Origin: Pseudomonadota bacterium
GTDB taxonomy: Bacteria; Pseudomonadota; Alphaproteobacteria; Rhizobiales; Beijerinckiaceae
Assembly: GCA_023423995.1 (NCBI GenBank)
Contig: JAFAEL010000031.1
Span: forward strand, 1-64,000
Direction: 5' to 3'
Length of the DNA stretch: 64,000 bases
The notes beneath the pieces were generated by a model, which was not told the origin of the DNA, ran no database searches, and saw only the letters and a list, made by a program, of their open reading frames with translations. A program made the position numbers and the translations under genes. Each line of letters starts with the position of its first letter. Positions within the stretch are counted from its first letter, which is position 1. Shown here piece after piece: positions 9,520 to 18,410 of this stretch.

Positions 9520-10680
9520 TCAATAGGAGCGCGGCAGCCCGAGCACGTGCTCGGCGAGATAGGCCAGGATGAGGTTCGTCGAGATCGGCGCCACCTGGTA
9601 GAGGCGGGTCTCCCGGAACTTGCGCTCCACGTCGTATTCCTCGGCGAAGCCGAAGCCGCCATGCGTCTGGATCGCGGCGTTCGCGGCCTCGAAGGAAGCG
9701 TCGGCGGCGAGCATCTTGGCCATGTTCGCCTCGGCGCCCGGGTTCTGCCCGGCCTCGTAGAGGCGGAGCGCCTCGCGCACCATCAACTCGGCGGCCCGCG
9801 TGTTCGCGTAGGCCTTCGCGATCGGGAACTGGATGCCCTGGTTCTGGCCGATGGGGCGGCCGAACACCGTCCGCTCGCGCGCATAGCCGACCGCCTTCTC
9901 GATAAACCATTTCGCATCGCCGACGCATTCGGCCGCGATGAGAATGCGCTCGGCATTCATCCCTGACAGGATGTAGCGGAAGCCGCGGCCCTCTTCGCCG
10001 ATCAGGTTCTCGGCCGGGACGCGCAGGTCGTCGAAGAAGACCTCCGTGGTCGCGTGGTTCATCATGGTCCGGATCGGCCGGATCGTGAGGCCGTTGCCGC
10101 GCGCCTCGCGCATGTCGACGAGGAGGACGGAAAGGCCGTCGGTCCGCTTCGCCACCTGGTCGAGCGGAGTCGTACGGGCGAGGAGCAGCATGAGGTCGGA
10201 ATGCTCCGCCCGGCTGGTCCAGATCTTCTGCCCGCTGACGACGTAGTGATCGCCCTCACGGCGCGCGACCGTCTTCAGCGAGGAGGTGTCGGTCCCGCTC
10301 GTCGGCTCGGTGACCCCGAAAGCCTGGAGCCGGAGCCGGCCGGCCGCGATCTCGGGCAGGTACTTCCGCTTCTGCTCGTCGGATCCGTGCCGCAGCACGG
10401 TGCCCATCGTGTACATCTGCGCGTGGCAGGCTCCGCCGTTGCACCCGGCCCGCTGCACCTCCTCGAGGATCGCGGCGGCGGCCGAGAGCGGCAGGCCGGA
10501 GCCGCCGTATTCCTCCGGGATCAGCACGGCGAGGTAACCGTCCTGCGTCAGCGCATCGACGAACTCCGCCGGGTAGGCCATCTCGCGATCCAGCGCCCGC
10601 CAGTACTCGCCGGGGAAGCGCTCGCACAGCTTCCGCACCGCCTCGCGGATCTCGGGGTAGTTTCCATCCTCGTTGTGCAT
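9520..10680 (-). CDS. Acyl-CoA dehydrogenase
   Basis: A 386-residue FAD acyl-CoA dehydrogenase, normal length for the family. The three-domain fold is evident: helical N-terminus, middle beta-domain with LQAFGVTEPTSGTDTSSLKT and GQKIWTSRAEHSD, and a C-terminal helical domain with RTVFGRPIGQNQGIQFPIA and IQTHGGFGFAEEYDVERKFRE. It desaturates an acyl-CoA at C2-C3 and passes electrons to ETF. It is the second gene of the operon, 12 nt after the ligase gene. The exact acyl substrate cannot be read from the sequence. Confidence 0.92.
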   Translation of the reverse strand: MHNEDGNYPEIREAVRKLCERFPGEYWRALDREMAYPAEFVDALTQDGYLAVLIPEEYGGSGLPLSAAAAILEEVQRAGCNGGACHAQMYTMGTVLRHGSDEQKRKYLPEIAAGRLRLQAFGVTEPTSGTDTSSLKTVARREGDHYVVSGQKIWTSRAEHSDLMLLLARTTPLDQVAKRTDGLSVLLVDMREARGNGLTIRPIRTMMNHATTEVFFDDLRVPAENLIGEEGRGFRYILSGMNAERILIAAECVGDAKWFIEKAVGYARERTVFGRPIGQNQGIQFPIAKAYANTRAAELMVREALRLYEAGQNPGAEANMAKMLAADASFEAANAAIQTHGGFGFAEEYDVERKFRETRLYQVAPISTNLILAYLAEHVLGLPRSY

Positions 10681-10692
10681 CCTGGTCTCGGC

Positions 10693-12243
10693 CTATCCGG
10701 TCCTGCGGCCGAACGTGGCCGCAAGACGCTTGCGCTGCACTTTGCCGTTCGGCGTCCGGGGCAGGGCGTCGACCAGCACGTATTCTCGGGGCTGCTTGTA
10801 GGCCGCGAGGCGGCCGGCGCAATGGGCAGCGAGTTCGGACGCGTCCGGGGTTATGCCTGGCTCGGGCACGACAAACGCTGCGATCACCCGGATGTCATCG
10901 CGCACGGCGAGCTCCGCCACCGCCACATCGTGGACGGCCGGGTGGTCGAGAAGGACATTCTCCACCTCCTTCGGCGAAACGCGGTACCCGAACGCGTTCA
11001 TCACGTCGTCCGCGCGGCCGTGGAACCAGAGGTATCCGTCCTCGTCGAATTCGGCGAGGTCGCCACCAGCGAACCACTCGCCCCGGAAGACCGCCTCTTC
11101 CTCCTCCGGCCGGTTCCAATAGCCCAGCATCAGCCCTGGATCGGAGCGATGGATCGCAAGAAGCCCAGTCTCGCCGGGTGGAAGCGGCACGGGGGCTCCA
11201 TCGACGGGCAGGATCGCGACACGGCGCCCGGGCTGGGGCTTCCCCGGCGATCCGGGTCTGACCGGGACGGAGGGGGCGCTCGACACGTAGGTCGAGATCT
11301 CGCTCATCCCAAGCGCCTCGTAGAGCGGCGTTCCGGTCGCCTCCCGCCATTCGTCCAGCAGTGCCGGTGGGAGCGCCTCGCCGGCCGTGACCCCGTGCCG
11401 AAGGCTCGACAGATCGTGCCGCCCCGGCTCGGCATATTTCAGCGTCTGCCGGAACACGCTCGGCACCGCCGCGAAGAGCGTGGCGCGCTGTTGCTCGATG
11501 AGGCGCGGCCAGACGGAGGGATCGCCCGGGCCGTTGTAGAGGACGGTCGTCGCGCCGCGCGCCCAGGGATCCATGATCCCCACCCCAAGCGTGTAGGTCC
11601 AGTTCATCGTCCCCGCATGGAGGACAACGTCGCTCTCCGTCAGCCCGAGCCAATGGTCGTGCATCGGCCGGCGGCCCCAGATCGCCCGGTGCGCGTGCAG
11701 CACGCCCTTCGGCCGGCTCGTCGTGCCGGAGGTGTAGATCAGGTAGGCGGGATCGTCCGCGGCGGTATCGGCATAGGCCGGCAGCGGGTCCGTCTCCAGC
11801 ATCCGCGAGATGTCGTCGGGCCCGAGCACCAGCCGTCCGGCGGTGTCCCCCGGATCGAGGCTCTGCCCCGCGCCGAGCACGATCGCGGCAGCGCCGGAAT
11901 CCGCCATCAGGAACGATGCCTCAGTCGGCGTGAGCTGGGGCGAGGACGGCATGGCGATCAGGCCGGCCGCCAGCGCGGCAAAATAGACGAGCAGGTAGGC
12001 AGGCTCGTTCGCCATCCGGATCATGATCCGGGAGCGGCGCGGGAGGCCGAGGCCCTGGAATCCCGCCGCGAGCGCCCGGACGGCGTGGTCGATCTCGGCG
12101 AAGCTGTGCCGCACCACCTCGTTTCCCGCTCCGACCATGATCAGGGCCGTCTTGTCCCCGCGCAGTGCTGCGTTCTCGGCGAGCAGGTAGCGCGCGGCGT
12201 TGAAGCGCTCGGGGACGGGATCACGATCGGCGGCTTGGTGCAC
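10693..12243 (-). CDS. AMP-forming acyl-CoA synthetase (benzoate/medium-chain CoA-ligase type)
   Basis: A 516-residue adenylate-forming ligase. The ATP-binding P-loop is intact in YLIYTSGTTSRPKGVLHAHR, the A5-like motif is YEALGMSEIS, the ATP/ribose motif is GDLAEFDEDGYLWFHGRADD, and the C-terminal catalytic lysine lies in ALPRTPNGKVQRKRL. Such enzymes convert a carboxylic acid to its CoA ester in two steps. It is the first gene of the minus-strand acyl-CoA operon and likely supplies the CoA ester used by the dehydrogenase and hydratase. It is divergent from thrS, with 225 nt between the starts. Confidence 0.92.
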   Translation of the reverse strand: MHQAADRDPVPERFNAARYLLAENAALRGDKTALIMVGAGNEVVRHSFAEIDHAVRALAAGFQGLGLPRRSRIMIRMANEPAYLLVYFAALAAGLIAMPSSPQLTPTEASFLMADSGAAAIVLGAGQSLDPGDTAGRLVLGPDDISRMLETDPLPAYADTAADDPAYLIYTSGTTSRPKGVLHAHRAIWGRRPMHDHWLGLTESDVVLHAGTMNWTYTLGVGIMDPWARGATTVLYNGPGDPSVWPRLIEQQRATLFAAVPSVFRQTLKYAEPGRHDLSSLRHGVTAGEALPPALLDEWREATGTPLYEALGMSEISTYVSSAPSVPVRPGSPGKPQPGRRVAILPVDGAPVPLPPGETGLLAIHRSDPGLMLGYWNRPEEEEAVFRGEWFAGGDLAEFDEDGYLWFHGRADDVMNAFGYRVSPKEVENVLLDHPAVHDVAVAELAVRDDIRVIAAFVVPEPGITPDASELAAHCAGRLAAYKQPREYVLVDALPRTPNGKVQRKRLAATFGRRTG

Positions 12244-12303
12244 GTTTCGGCTCGCGGTTTTCGAAGCCCGGTACCATCCGGCCGCGGATCGGGATACGCC
12301 TGT

Positions 12304-12371
12304 GATCAGGTGCCAAGAGGATCCTTTTATCCGCGGATGCCGCGATCCTCAGATCCTGGAATACCCTGATC
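12304..12371. promoter_or_regulatory. Nested dyad structure between acyl-CoA ligase and thrS
   Basis: An outer 7-bp stem (GATCAGG at 12304-12310 with CCTGATC at 12365-12371) encloses a second 7-bp stem (GAGGATC 12317-12323 with GATCCTC 12344-12350) and an apical GCGG/CCGC stem with an ATG loop (12333-12343). The hexamer GATCCT occurs four times here (12320, 12344, 12352, 12368). The position, about 100 nt before thrS, suits an mRNA leader structure or a regulator-binding DNA site. This is inferred from symmetry only. Confidence 0.45.
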
Positions 12372-12468
12372 CTGTGACATGAGCCGGCCTTGTGCTCCGG
12401 GGCGGATTCCGTCAGGAGGGCGAGGTGGCGGGCCTGCGTCGGCGGGCCGCAAACCCTATCTTAGCCTC

Positions 12469-14421
12469 ATGATCAATCTCAGCTTCCCCGACGGCGCCCG
12501 CCGTGAGTTCCCGGACGGCGCCACGGGCGCCGACGTTGCCGGCGCGATCTCGAAGTCGCTCGCCAAGCGTGCCTATGCCGTGAAGGTGGACGGGACCGTG
12601 CGCGACCTCTCCGCGCCCGTGCCGGACGGCGCGACGATCGAGATCCTGACCCGCGAGGCGCCGGAATCGCTGGAGCTGATCCGGCACGACGCCGCGCACG
12701 TGATGGCGGAGGCCGTCCAGGAACTCTACCCCGGCACCCAGGTCACGATCGGCCCGGTCATCGAGAACGGGTTCTATTACGACTTTGCCCGCGAAGAGCC
12801 CTTCCACCCGGAGGACCTCGAGCGGATCGAGGCCAAGATGCGGGAGATCGTCGCCCGCAACGAGCCGATCACCTGCGAGGTCTGGTCGCGAGAGGACGCG
12901 AAGGCATTTTTCGCCGAGCGTGGCGAGACTTACAAGCTCGAGCTGATCGACGCCATCAAGTCGGACGAGCCTCTGAAGATCTATAAGCAGGGCAAGTGGC
13001 TCGACCTCTGCCGCGGCCCGCATGGTGCTTCGACCGGCGGGATAGGAAACGGCTTCAAGCTACTGAAACTGGCGGGCGCCTACTGGCGGGGCGACTCGAA
13101 CAACCCGATGCTCCAGCGCATCTACGGGACGGCCTGGGCGAGCGAGAGCGACCTCAAGGCCTACCTGACGCAGCTCGAGGAGGCGGAGCGCCGGGACCAT
13201 CGCCGCCTCGGCCGCGAGATGGACCTCTTCCACTTCCAGGAGGAGGGGCCGGGCGTCGTGTTCTGGCACCCGAAAGGGTGGACGCTGTTCCAGAACCTCG
13301 TCTCCTACATGCGGCGCCGGCTGGGCAGGCTCGGCTACCAGGAGGTGAACGCGCCTCAGCTTCTCGACACCTCGCTTTGGGAGACCTCGGGCCACTGGGG
13401 CTGGTACCGGGACGCCATGTTCCAGGCGACCTCGGCTGGGCCGGAGATCGAGGACAAGCGCGTCTTCGCCCTCAAGCCGATGAACTGCCCGGGCCACGTG
13501 CAGATCTTCAAGCAGGGCGTTAAATCCTACCGCGATCTCCCTGTCAGATATGCGGAATTCGGCGCCGTACATCGTTATGAACCGTCGGGCGCGCTCCATG
13601 GCCTGATGCGCGTGCGCGGCTTCACGCAGGACGATGCGCACATCTTCTGCACCGACGCGCAGATGGCCGACGAGTGCCTGAAGATCAACGACCTGATCCT
13701 CTCGACCTATGCGGATTTCGGGTTCGAGGAGATCGTCGTGAAGCTCTCCACCCGGCCCGAGAAGCGCGTCGGCTCGGATGAGCTCTGGGACCGCGCCGAG
13801 GCCGTGATGACGGAGGTGCTGGAGCGCATCAAGCGCGAATCCGGCGGGCGCGTGAAGACCGAGATCAACCCGGGCGAGGGCGCCTTCTACGGCCCCAAGT
13901 TCGAATACGTCCTGCGCGACGCGATCGGCCGCGACTGGCAATGCGGCACGACTCAGGTGGACTTTAACCTACCGGAGCGGTTCGGCGCCTCGTACATCTC
14001 TCCCGAGGGCGACAAGACCCGTCCCGTGATGATCCACCGCGCCATCTGCGGCTCGATGGAGCGATTCACGGGCATCCTCATCGAGCATTTCGCCGGGCAT
14101 TTCCCGCTCTGGCTGGCGCCGCTCCAGATCGTCGTTGCGACCATCACGTCCGATGCGGACGAGTACGCCGCCGAGGTGGTCGAGGCCGCCCGCAAGCTTG
14201 GCCTGCGGGCCGAGGCGGATACCCGCAACGAGAAGATCAACTACAAGGTCCGCGAGCACTCGCTGTCCAAGGTTCCTGTGATCCTGGTGCTGGGTAAGCG
14301 GGAGGTGGAGGAGCGCCGCGTCTCGATCCGCCGCCTTGGATCCAAGGATCAAAGTGGGGCGGGGCTCGACGAGGCTCTGGCGGCGCTCGCGGCCGAGGCG
14401 ACGCCTCCCGACCTGCGCTGA
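12469..14421 (+). CDS. thrS: Threonyl-tRNA synthetase
   Basis: A 650-residue class II aminoacyl-tRNA synthetase that charges tRNA-Thr. Domains in order: TGS (about 1-62, with [20 protein letters not shown]), the editing domain with its zinc-type HxxxH ([11 protein letters not shown]), the catalytic core with motif 2 ([12 protein letters not shown]) and the metal-binding [11 protein letters not shown], motif 3 ([14 protein letters not shown]), and the C-terminal anticodon-binding domain ([11 protein letters not shown] to [18 protein letters not shown]). The chosen ATG at 12469 begins at the TGS domain; an in-frame start 30 codons earlier would add a non-conserved stretch. Length is normal. Confidence 0.97.
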   Translation: MINLSFPDGARREFPDGATGADVAGAISKSLAKRAYAVKVDGTVRDLSAPVPDGATIEILTREAPESLELIRHDAAHVMAEAVQELYPGTQVTIGPVIENGFYYDFAREEPFHPEDLERIEAKMREIVARNEPITCEVWSREDAKAFFAERGETYKLELIDAIKSDEPLKIYKQGKWLDLCRGPHGASTGGIGNGFKLLKLAGAYWRGDSNNPMLQRIYGTAWASESDLKAYLTQLEEAERRDHRRLGREMDLFHFQEEGPGVVFWHPKGWTLFQNLVSYMRRRLGRLGYQEVNAPQLLDTSLWETSGHWGWYRDAMFQATSAGPEIEDKRVFALKPMNCPGHVQIFKQGVKSYRDLPVRYAEFGAVHRYEPSGALHGLMRVRGFTQDDAHIFCTDAQMADECLKINDLILSTYADFGFEEIVVKLSTRPEKRVGSDELWDRAEAVMTEVLERIKRESGGRVKTEINPGEGAFYGPKFEYVLRDAIGRDWQCGTTQVDFNLPERFGASYISPEGDKTRPVMIHRAICGSMERFTGILIEHFAGHFPLWLAPLQIVVATITSDADEYAAEVVEAARKLGLRAEADTRNEKINYKVREHSLSKVPVILVLGKREVEERRVSIRRLGSKDQSGAGLDEALAALAAEATPPDLR

Positions 14422-14428
14422 GGGCGGC

Positions 14429-15610
14429 TCAGGGGCGCTTGCCCTTGAAGCACCACCAGAGGGCGGCCGAGGAAAGGAACACCGCTGCGGCGAGCGCGGT
14501 CGCGATCTGCATGGCGATCGCCGGGCCGAAGCGGTCGATCATCCAGGCGAAGACGGCCGGCGATAGCGCCGAGAGATAGAAGCTCGGCGCCAGCAGGCGG
14601 CCGGAGATCGTGCCGTAGCTCGCGGGGTCGAAGAGCACGAGCGGCTGCGTTCCCCGCGTGATCGTCACGAGCCCGAACCCCGCGCCGTAGAGGAACGCGA
14701 AGGCCAGTCCCGCCGCGGGCGAGGCGCCGGCGAACAGTCCCGACAGGAAGCCGAGTGGGATGATCCCCGTCGCCAGGACGCCGAGCGCCAGGGGCGTCAG
14801 CCGGGAGCCCGTCAGGATCTCGCAGAGCCGTGCGAGGGACTGGCCGATGCCGCGCAGGCTCGAAGCCCACACGGCGAGCGCGAAGCCCATGCCGAGGCCG
14901 TTCAGCAGCGCGATCATGTGCGCGGACAGGGCCGCGTTGAGGGTCGCAGCGAGCGTCGTCGAGAGAGCGAAAAGGCCGGCGGCAACCGCCTTCTCCCGCG
15001 GCGTGCTCGCGAGCGGTCGTGGCCCGGACCGGGTCGCTCCCGGCTCGGGAGGGGGGAACCGGCCCTTCGGAATGCCGAGATGCAGCGGCACCGTCGCAAG
15101 CGCGATCCCGGCATAGCAGACCACGGCGATGCGCCAGCCGAACGCGTCCGCGAGCGCGGCACCAACCGGCCAGAGCGCCGTCGAAGCGAGGCCGCCCAGA
15201 AGGGTGATCTGCGAGATCGGCTTGCGCGCCTGCGGGCCGGCGATGCGGACCAGGGTGGCGAAAGCGGCGTCGTAGAGCGACATGCGCATCGCGACGCCGA
15301 GCAGGATCCAGGCGGCGTAGAATGTCGGGAGATTCGTGGCCGCGGCGAGCAGGAGGCAGCCCGACGCCATCAGCAGGGAGCCTGCCGTCATGATCCTGCG
15401 GCCGCCATGGCGATCGACCGCGCGCCCCACCACTGACGAGGTGACGCCCATCGTTATAAGGGCCGCGGAGAAGCCGCCATAGACGGCGGCGGCGGGCCAG
15501 CCCGTCTCCTGCCCGATCCGCTCGCCGAAGATGGCGATCAGGTAGTAGGAGATCCCCCAGCAGAGCAGCTGTGAGAAGCCCAGCCGCCAGACGAGACCGC
15601 GCGTCACCAT
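14429..15610 (-). CDS. MFS transporter
   Basis: A 393-residue major facilitator protein with about 12 membrane helices. The loop 2-3 signature is recognisable as GRAVDRHGGRRIMTAGS. The gene starts at ATG 15610, which shares one base with the stop codon of the upstream acetyltransferase gene (TGATG), so the two are translationally coupled. The pairing of an exporter with a phosphinothricin-type acetyltransferase suggests detoxification of an amine compound, but the substrate is not shown by the sequence. Its 3' end converges on thrS with a 7-nt gap. Confidence 0.85.
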   Translation of the reverse strand: MVTRGLVWRLGFSQLLCWGISYYLIAIFGERIGQETGWPAAAVYGGFSAALITMGVTSSVVGRAVDRHGGRRIMTAGSLLMASGCLLLAAATNLPTFYAAWILLGVAMRMSLYDAAFATLVRIAGPQARKPISQITLLGGLASTALWPVGAALADAFGWRIAVVCYAGIALATVPLHLGIPKGRFPPPEPGATRSGPRPLASTPREKAVAAGLFALSTTLAATLNAALSAHMIALLNGLGMGFALAVWASSLRGIGQSLARLCEILTGSRLTPLALGVLATGIIPLGFLSGLFAGASPAAGLAFAFLYGAGFGLVTITRGTQPLVLFDPASYGTISGRLLAPSFYLSALSPAVFAWMIDRFGPAIAMQIATALAAAVFLSSAALWWCFKGKRP

Positions 15611-16143
15611 CACGTTGGCTGGCCGAGTTCGCTTGGCACTTCGTTGCCGGCTCCCAAGGCCCGCTGCATAAGGACGGTGTCGAGCCAGCGGCCGTGCTTC
15701 CACCCAACCGAACGCAGCACGCCCGTATGGCTGAACCCGGCGGCCTCGTGCAGGCGGATGGAGGCGAGGTTCGCTGAATCGCCGATCACGGCGATCATCT
15801 GCCGGAAGCCGCGGGCGGCGGACTCGTCGATCAGTCGGGCGAGGAGCTTGCGGGCGACGCCGGTCCGACGCGCGTCCTCCGCGACATAGACCGAGTTCTC
15901 CACGGTGCTCCGATAGGCCAGCCTCGCCCGGTAGGGGCCGGCATAGGCGTACCCGGCCACCCGGTCGCCGAGCTCGGCGACGAGATAGGGGTGACCTGCC
16001 TCGACCAGGGCCGCCCGGCGCCGCGCCATCTCCGCCTCGTCCGGCGGATCGATCTCGAACGAAGCCGTCCCGTGCAGAACCGCCTGCCGGTAGATCGCCG
16101 TGATCTCGGGAATGTCGCGGATCTCGCAGGCGCGAAGCAGCAA
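15610..16143 (-). CDS. GNAT N-acetyltransferase, phosphinothricin/methionine-sulfone type
   Basis: A 177-residue GNAT enzyme of the Pat/MddA group, which acetylates phosphinothricin, methionine sulfone or related amines with acetyl-CoA. The family pattern is clear: LRACEIRDIPEITAIYRQAV, TASFEIDPPDEAEM, PYLVAELGDRVAGYAYAGPYRARLAY, the acetyl-CoA loop VYVAEDARRTGVARKLL, and VIGDSANLASIRLHEAAGF with GWKHGRWLDTVLMQRAL. Length is typical. The stop overlaps the MFS start. Confidence 0.9.
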   Translation of the reverse strand: MLLRACEIRDIPEITAIYRQAVLHGTASFEIDPPDEAEMARRRAALVEAGHPYLVAELGDRVAGYAYAGPYRARLAYRSTVENSVYVAEDARRTGVARKLLARLIDESAARGFRQMIAVIGDSANLASIRLHEAAGFSHTGVLRSVGWKHGRWLDTVLMQRALGAGNEVPSELGQPT

Positions 16144-16239
16144 GGCGGGGCTCCTCCGGTATCGGACCCCTGGCTTCTCGCTCTGCTGGCACGCAAAGTG
16201 AAGCTTATGGTTCTGATGCAGACGATAAGGTCAGCTTAG

Positions 16240-17163
16240 ATGTTTGCGCTGCCTGACTTTCCAGCGCTGGAGAGCTTCGCGGATGTCGCCGCCCTGGGCA
16301 GCTTCACGGCCGCCGCGGAGAAGCGGGGGGTGTCCCAGCCGGCGATCAGCATGCAGGTGCGGCAGTTGGAGCGGCGCCTAGGCGTCGTTCTTCTCGAACG
16401 GGTCGGACGGCGGGCCCAGCCGACGGCCGCCGGGCGAACCCTGCTGGTCCATGTGGAGCGCCTTCGGACGGACATGGCGGCGGCCATGGAGGCCCTCGCA
16501 CCGCACCGGGACGGGCGAACCGGCCGGATCAGGATCGGAACGGGTGCCACGGCCTGCATCTACCTCCTGCCGCCGCTCCTGCGCACGTTGCGACGGCGCA
16601 TGCCGCTGCTGGAGATCGTCGTCCAGACGGGCAACGCGGCCGAGATGGTTCGCCTCGTGGAGGAGAACGAGATCGATTTCGCGCTCGTGACGCTGCCGGC
16701 GCACGGGCGGGCGCTCGACGTCAGGGAAATCCTCACGGATGAACTCGTGGCCGTCTTCGCGGGCGGCGACGCCGTCCCGGAGGGACCTGTGGAGGCGGCC
16801 CAACTCGCGGCCCGGCCACTCGCGCTCTACGCCGACGGGGGCAATACCCGGGGCCACATCGATGCCTGGCTCGAGGCCGGCGGGGTTAAGCCGAAGCCGC
16901 CCATGCAGTTCGGAAGCGTGGAGGCGATCAAGGAGTTGGTTTCCGCCGGGATCGGCTGCTCCATCTTGCCGGCCATGTCGGTTTCGGGGCGGGGAGCCCG
17001 GGCGGACCTGACCGTCCGGTCGCTCGAGCCGCGGCTCTGGCGCTCGCTGGGACTCGTCCTTCGCCGCGACAAGAGGCTGGACCGCAGCCTTCGCTTGGTC
17101 GTGCAGGCGCTTGAGGCACTCGGCACGAAAAAGCCGGCCGGCTCTTGCGAACCGGCCGGCTGA
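16240..17163 (+). CDS. LysR-family transcriptional regulator
   Basis: A 307-residue LysR regulator. The N-terminal winged helix-turn-helix is seen in LESFADVAALGSFTAAAEKRG and VSQPAISMQVRQLERRLGVV; the effector-binding domain starts near residue 90 (GRIRIGTGATACIYLLPPLLR). It is divergent from the acetyltransferase/MFS pair (about 96 nt apart) and could control it, as LysR proteins often act on the divergent neighbour. Its last ten codons are built from the stem of a terminator that serves the converging TRAP gene. Confidence 0.9.
   Translation: MFALPDFPALESFADVAALGSFTAAAEKRGVSQPAISMQVRQLERRLGVVLLERVGRRAQPTAAGRTLLVHVERLRTDMAAAMEALAPHRDGRTGRIRIGTGATACIYLLPPLLRTLRRRMPLLEIVVQTGNAAEMVRLVEENEIDFALVTLPAHGRALDVREILTDELVAVFAGGDAVPEGPVEAAQLAARPLALYADGGNTRGHIDAWLEAGGVKPKPPMQFGSVEAIKELVSAGIGCSILPAMSVSGRGARADLTVRSLEPRLWRSLGLVLRRDKRLDRSLRLVVQALEALGTKKPAGSCEPAG
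17132..17161 (-). terminator. Strong intrinsic terminator for the TRAP binding-protein gene, inside the LysR 3' end
   Basis: A perfect 10-bp GC stem (17132-17141 with 17152-17161) with a 10-nt loop. On the minus strand it is followed by a run of five T residues (complement of 17128-17132), the form expected of an intrinsic terminator for the gene ending at 17188. It overlaps the last codons and the first base of the stop codon of the LysR gene. Confidence 0.8.
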
Positions 17164-17187
17164 TCTCTCCTGTGGCGCTAGGGGAAC

Positions 17188-18279
17188 CTAGCCGCCGCGG
17201 GCGCGCGCCCGGATCATGAAGTTGTCGTAGGTGTACTCGGCGACCTGGAACCAGAGGTATTCCTCGCCGCGGAACGCCCGCATATTCTCCCAGATCTTCT
17301 TGAAGTCCGGGTTCTTGGCCATGGTCTCGTCGTACATCTCGTTCGAGGCCTTGTAGCAGGCCTCCATGATCTCCTGGCTGAAGGGCCGGAGCTGCGCGCC
17401 GGCGCCGACGAGCCGGCGGAGCGCGCCGGGGTTCCTGGCGTCGTACTTCGCCGTCATGTCGATGTTGGCGTAGGCGCAGGCGGCCTCGGCGATGGCCTTG
17501 TAGGCCTTCGGCAGCGAGTTCCACTTGTCCTTGTTGAACCAGAAGTGGATCGTGGCGCCGCCTTCCCACCAGCCGGGGTAGTAGTAGAACGGCGCGACCT
17601 TGTTGAAGCCGAGCTTCTCGTCGTCATAGGGGCCGACCCACTCGGTCGCGTCGATCGTGCCGCGCTCCAGCGCCGGGTAGATGTCGCCGCCCGGGATCTG
17701 CTGCGGGATGACGCCGAGCTTCTGCACGACCTGACCGGCAATGCCGGCGATGCGCATCTTGAGGCCCTTCAGGTCCTCGACCGTCTTGATCTCCTTGCGG
17801 AACCAGCCGCCCATCTGCGTGCCGGTGTTGCCGCCCGGAAGCGCGTAGAGGCCGGACTTGCCGTAGAACTCGTTGGCGAGCTCGTTGCCGCCGTTGTGGT
17901 AGAACCAGGAGTTCTGCTGGCGGGTGTTCAGGCCGAAGGGCGCCGCGGTCAGGATGCCGTAGGTCGGGTCCTTGCCGACGTAGTAGTAGGACGCCGTGTG
18001 CGCCATCTCGACGGTGTTGTTGGAGACCGCATCGATCGCCTGGGGCGTGCCGACGATCTCGCCCGCCGCGAAGGGCTGGACCTGGAACTTGCCGTCCGTG
18101 GCCTCGGAAACGTACTTCGCGAAGAGCTCGGCCGCGCCGTAGATGGTGTCGAGCGACTTCGGGAAGCCGGAGGTCAGGCGCCACTTCACCTCGGGCATGG
18201 ATTGCGCGATGGCCGGTGCTGCGACGCCGCCCACCGCAGCCGTCGCGGCGCCAGCCGCCAGGAATTGCCGTCTCTTCAT
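17188..18279 (-). CDS. TRAP transporter substrate-binding protein, TakP-like (DctP family)
   Basis: A 363-residue periplasmic binding protein. The start at ATG 18279 has GGGAG 7-11 nt upstream and gives a Tat-type leader MKRRQFLAAGAATAAVGG ending near APAIAQS. The mature part resembles TakP, which binds 2-oxo acids: WRLTSGFPKSLDTIYGAAE, TGTQMGGWFRKEI, LKMRIAGIAGQV and WVGPYDDEKLGFNKVAP followed by YYYPGWWEGG. No small (DctQ) or large (DctM) membrane subunit lies beside it, so it must work with a membrane component elsewhere. Terminated by the hairpin at 17132-17161. Confidence 0.92.
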   Translation of the reverse strand: MKRRQFLAAGAATAAVGGVAAPAIAQSMPEVKWRLTSGFPKSLDTIYGAAELFAKYVSEATDGKFQVQPFAAGEIVGTPQAIDAVSNNTVEMAHTASYYYVGKDPTYGILTAAPFGLNTRQQNSWFYHNGGNELANEFYGKSGLYALPGGNTGTQMGGWFRKEIKTVEDLKGLKMRIAGIAGQVVQKLGVIPQQIPGGDIYPALERGTIDATEWVGPYDDEKLGFNKVAPFYYYPGWWEGGATIHFWFNKDKWNSLPKAYKAIAEAACAYANIDMTAKYDARNPGALRRLVGAGAQLRPFSQEIMEACYKASNEMYDETMAKNPDFKKIWENMRAFRGEEYLWFQVAEYTYDNFMIRARARGG

Positions 18280-18410
18280 GTTCACTCCCGTTGGATCTGC
18301 GAAGGTTCCCGGCCGGCTCACCGCTCGCGGGATGTCGGCCTGGTCAGGCGAAAGTCATGTTCGTCTTGCGTCCCTCTAGCACGGGAAACACCTGACGAAA
18401 CAAGGCATTG

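Noticed and set aside
10054..12369. 771-codon plus-strand frame opposite the acyl-CoA operon
   Set aside because: It spans two real minus-strand genes with clear catalytic motifs and shows no domain of its own.
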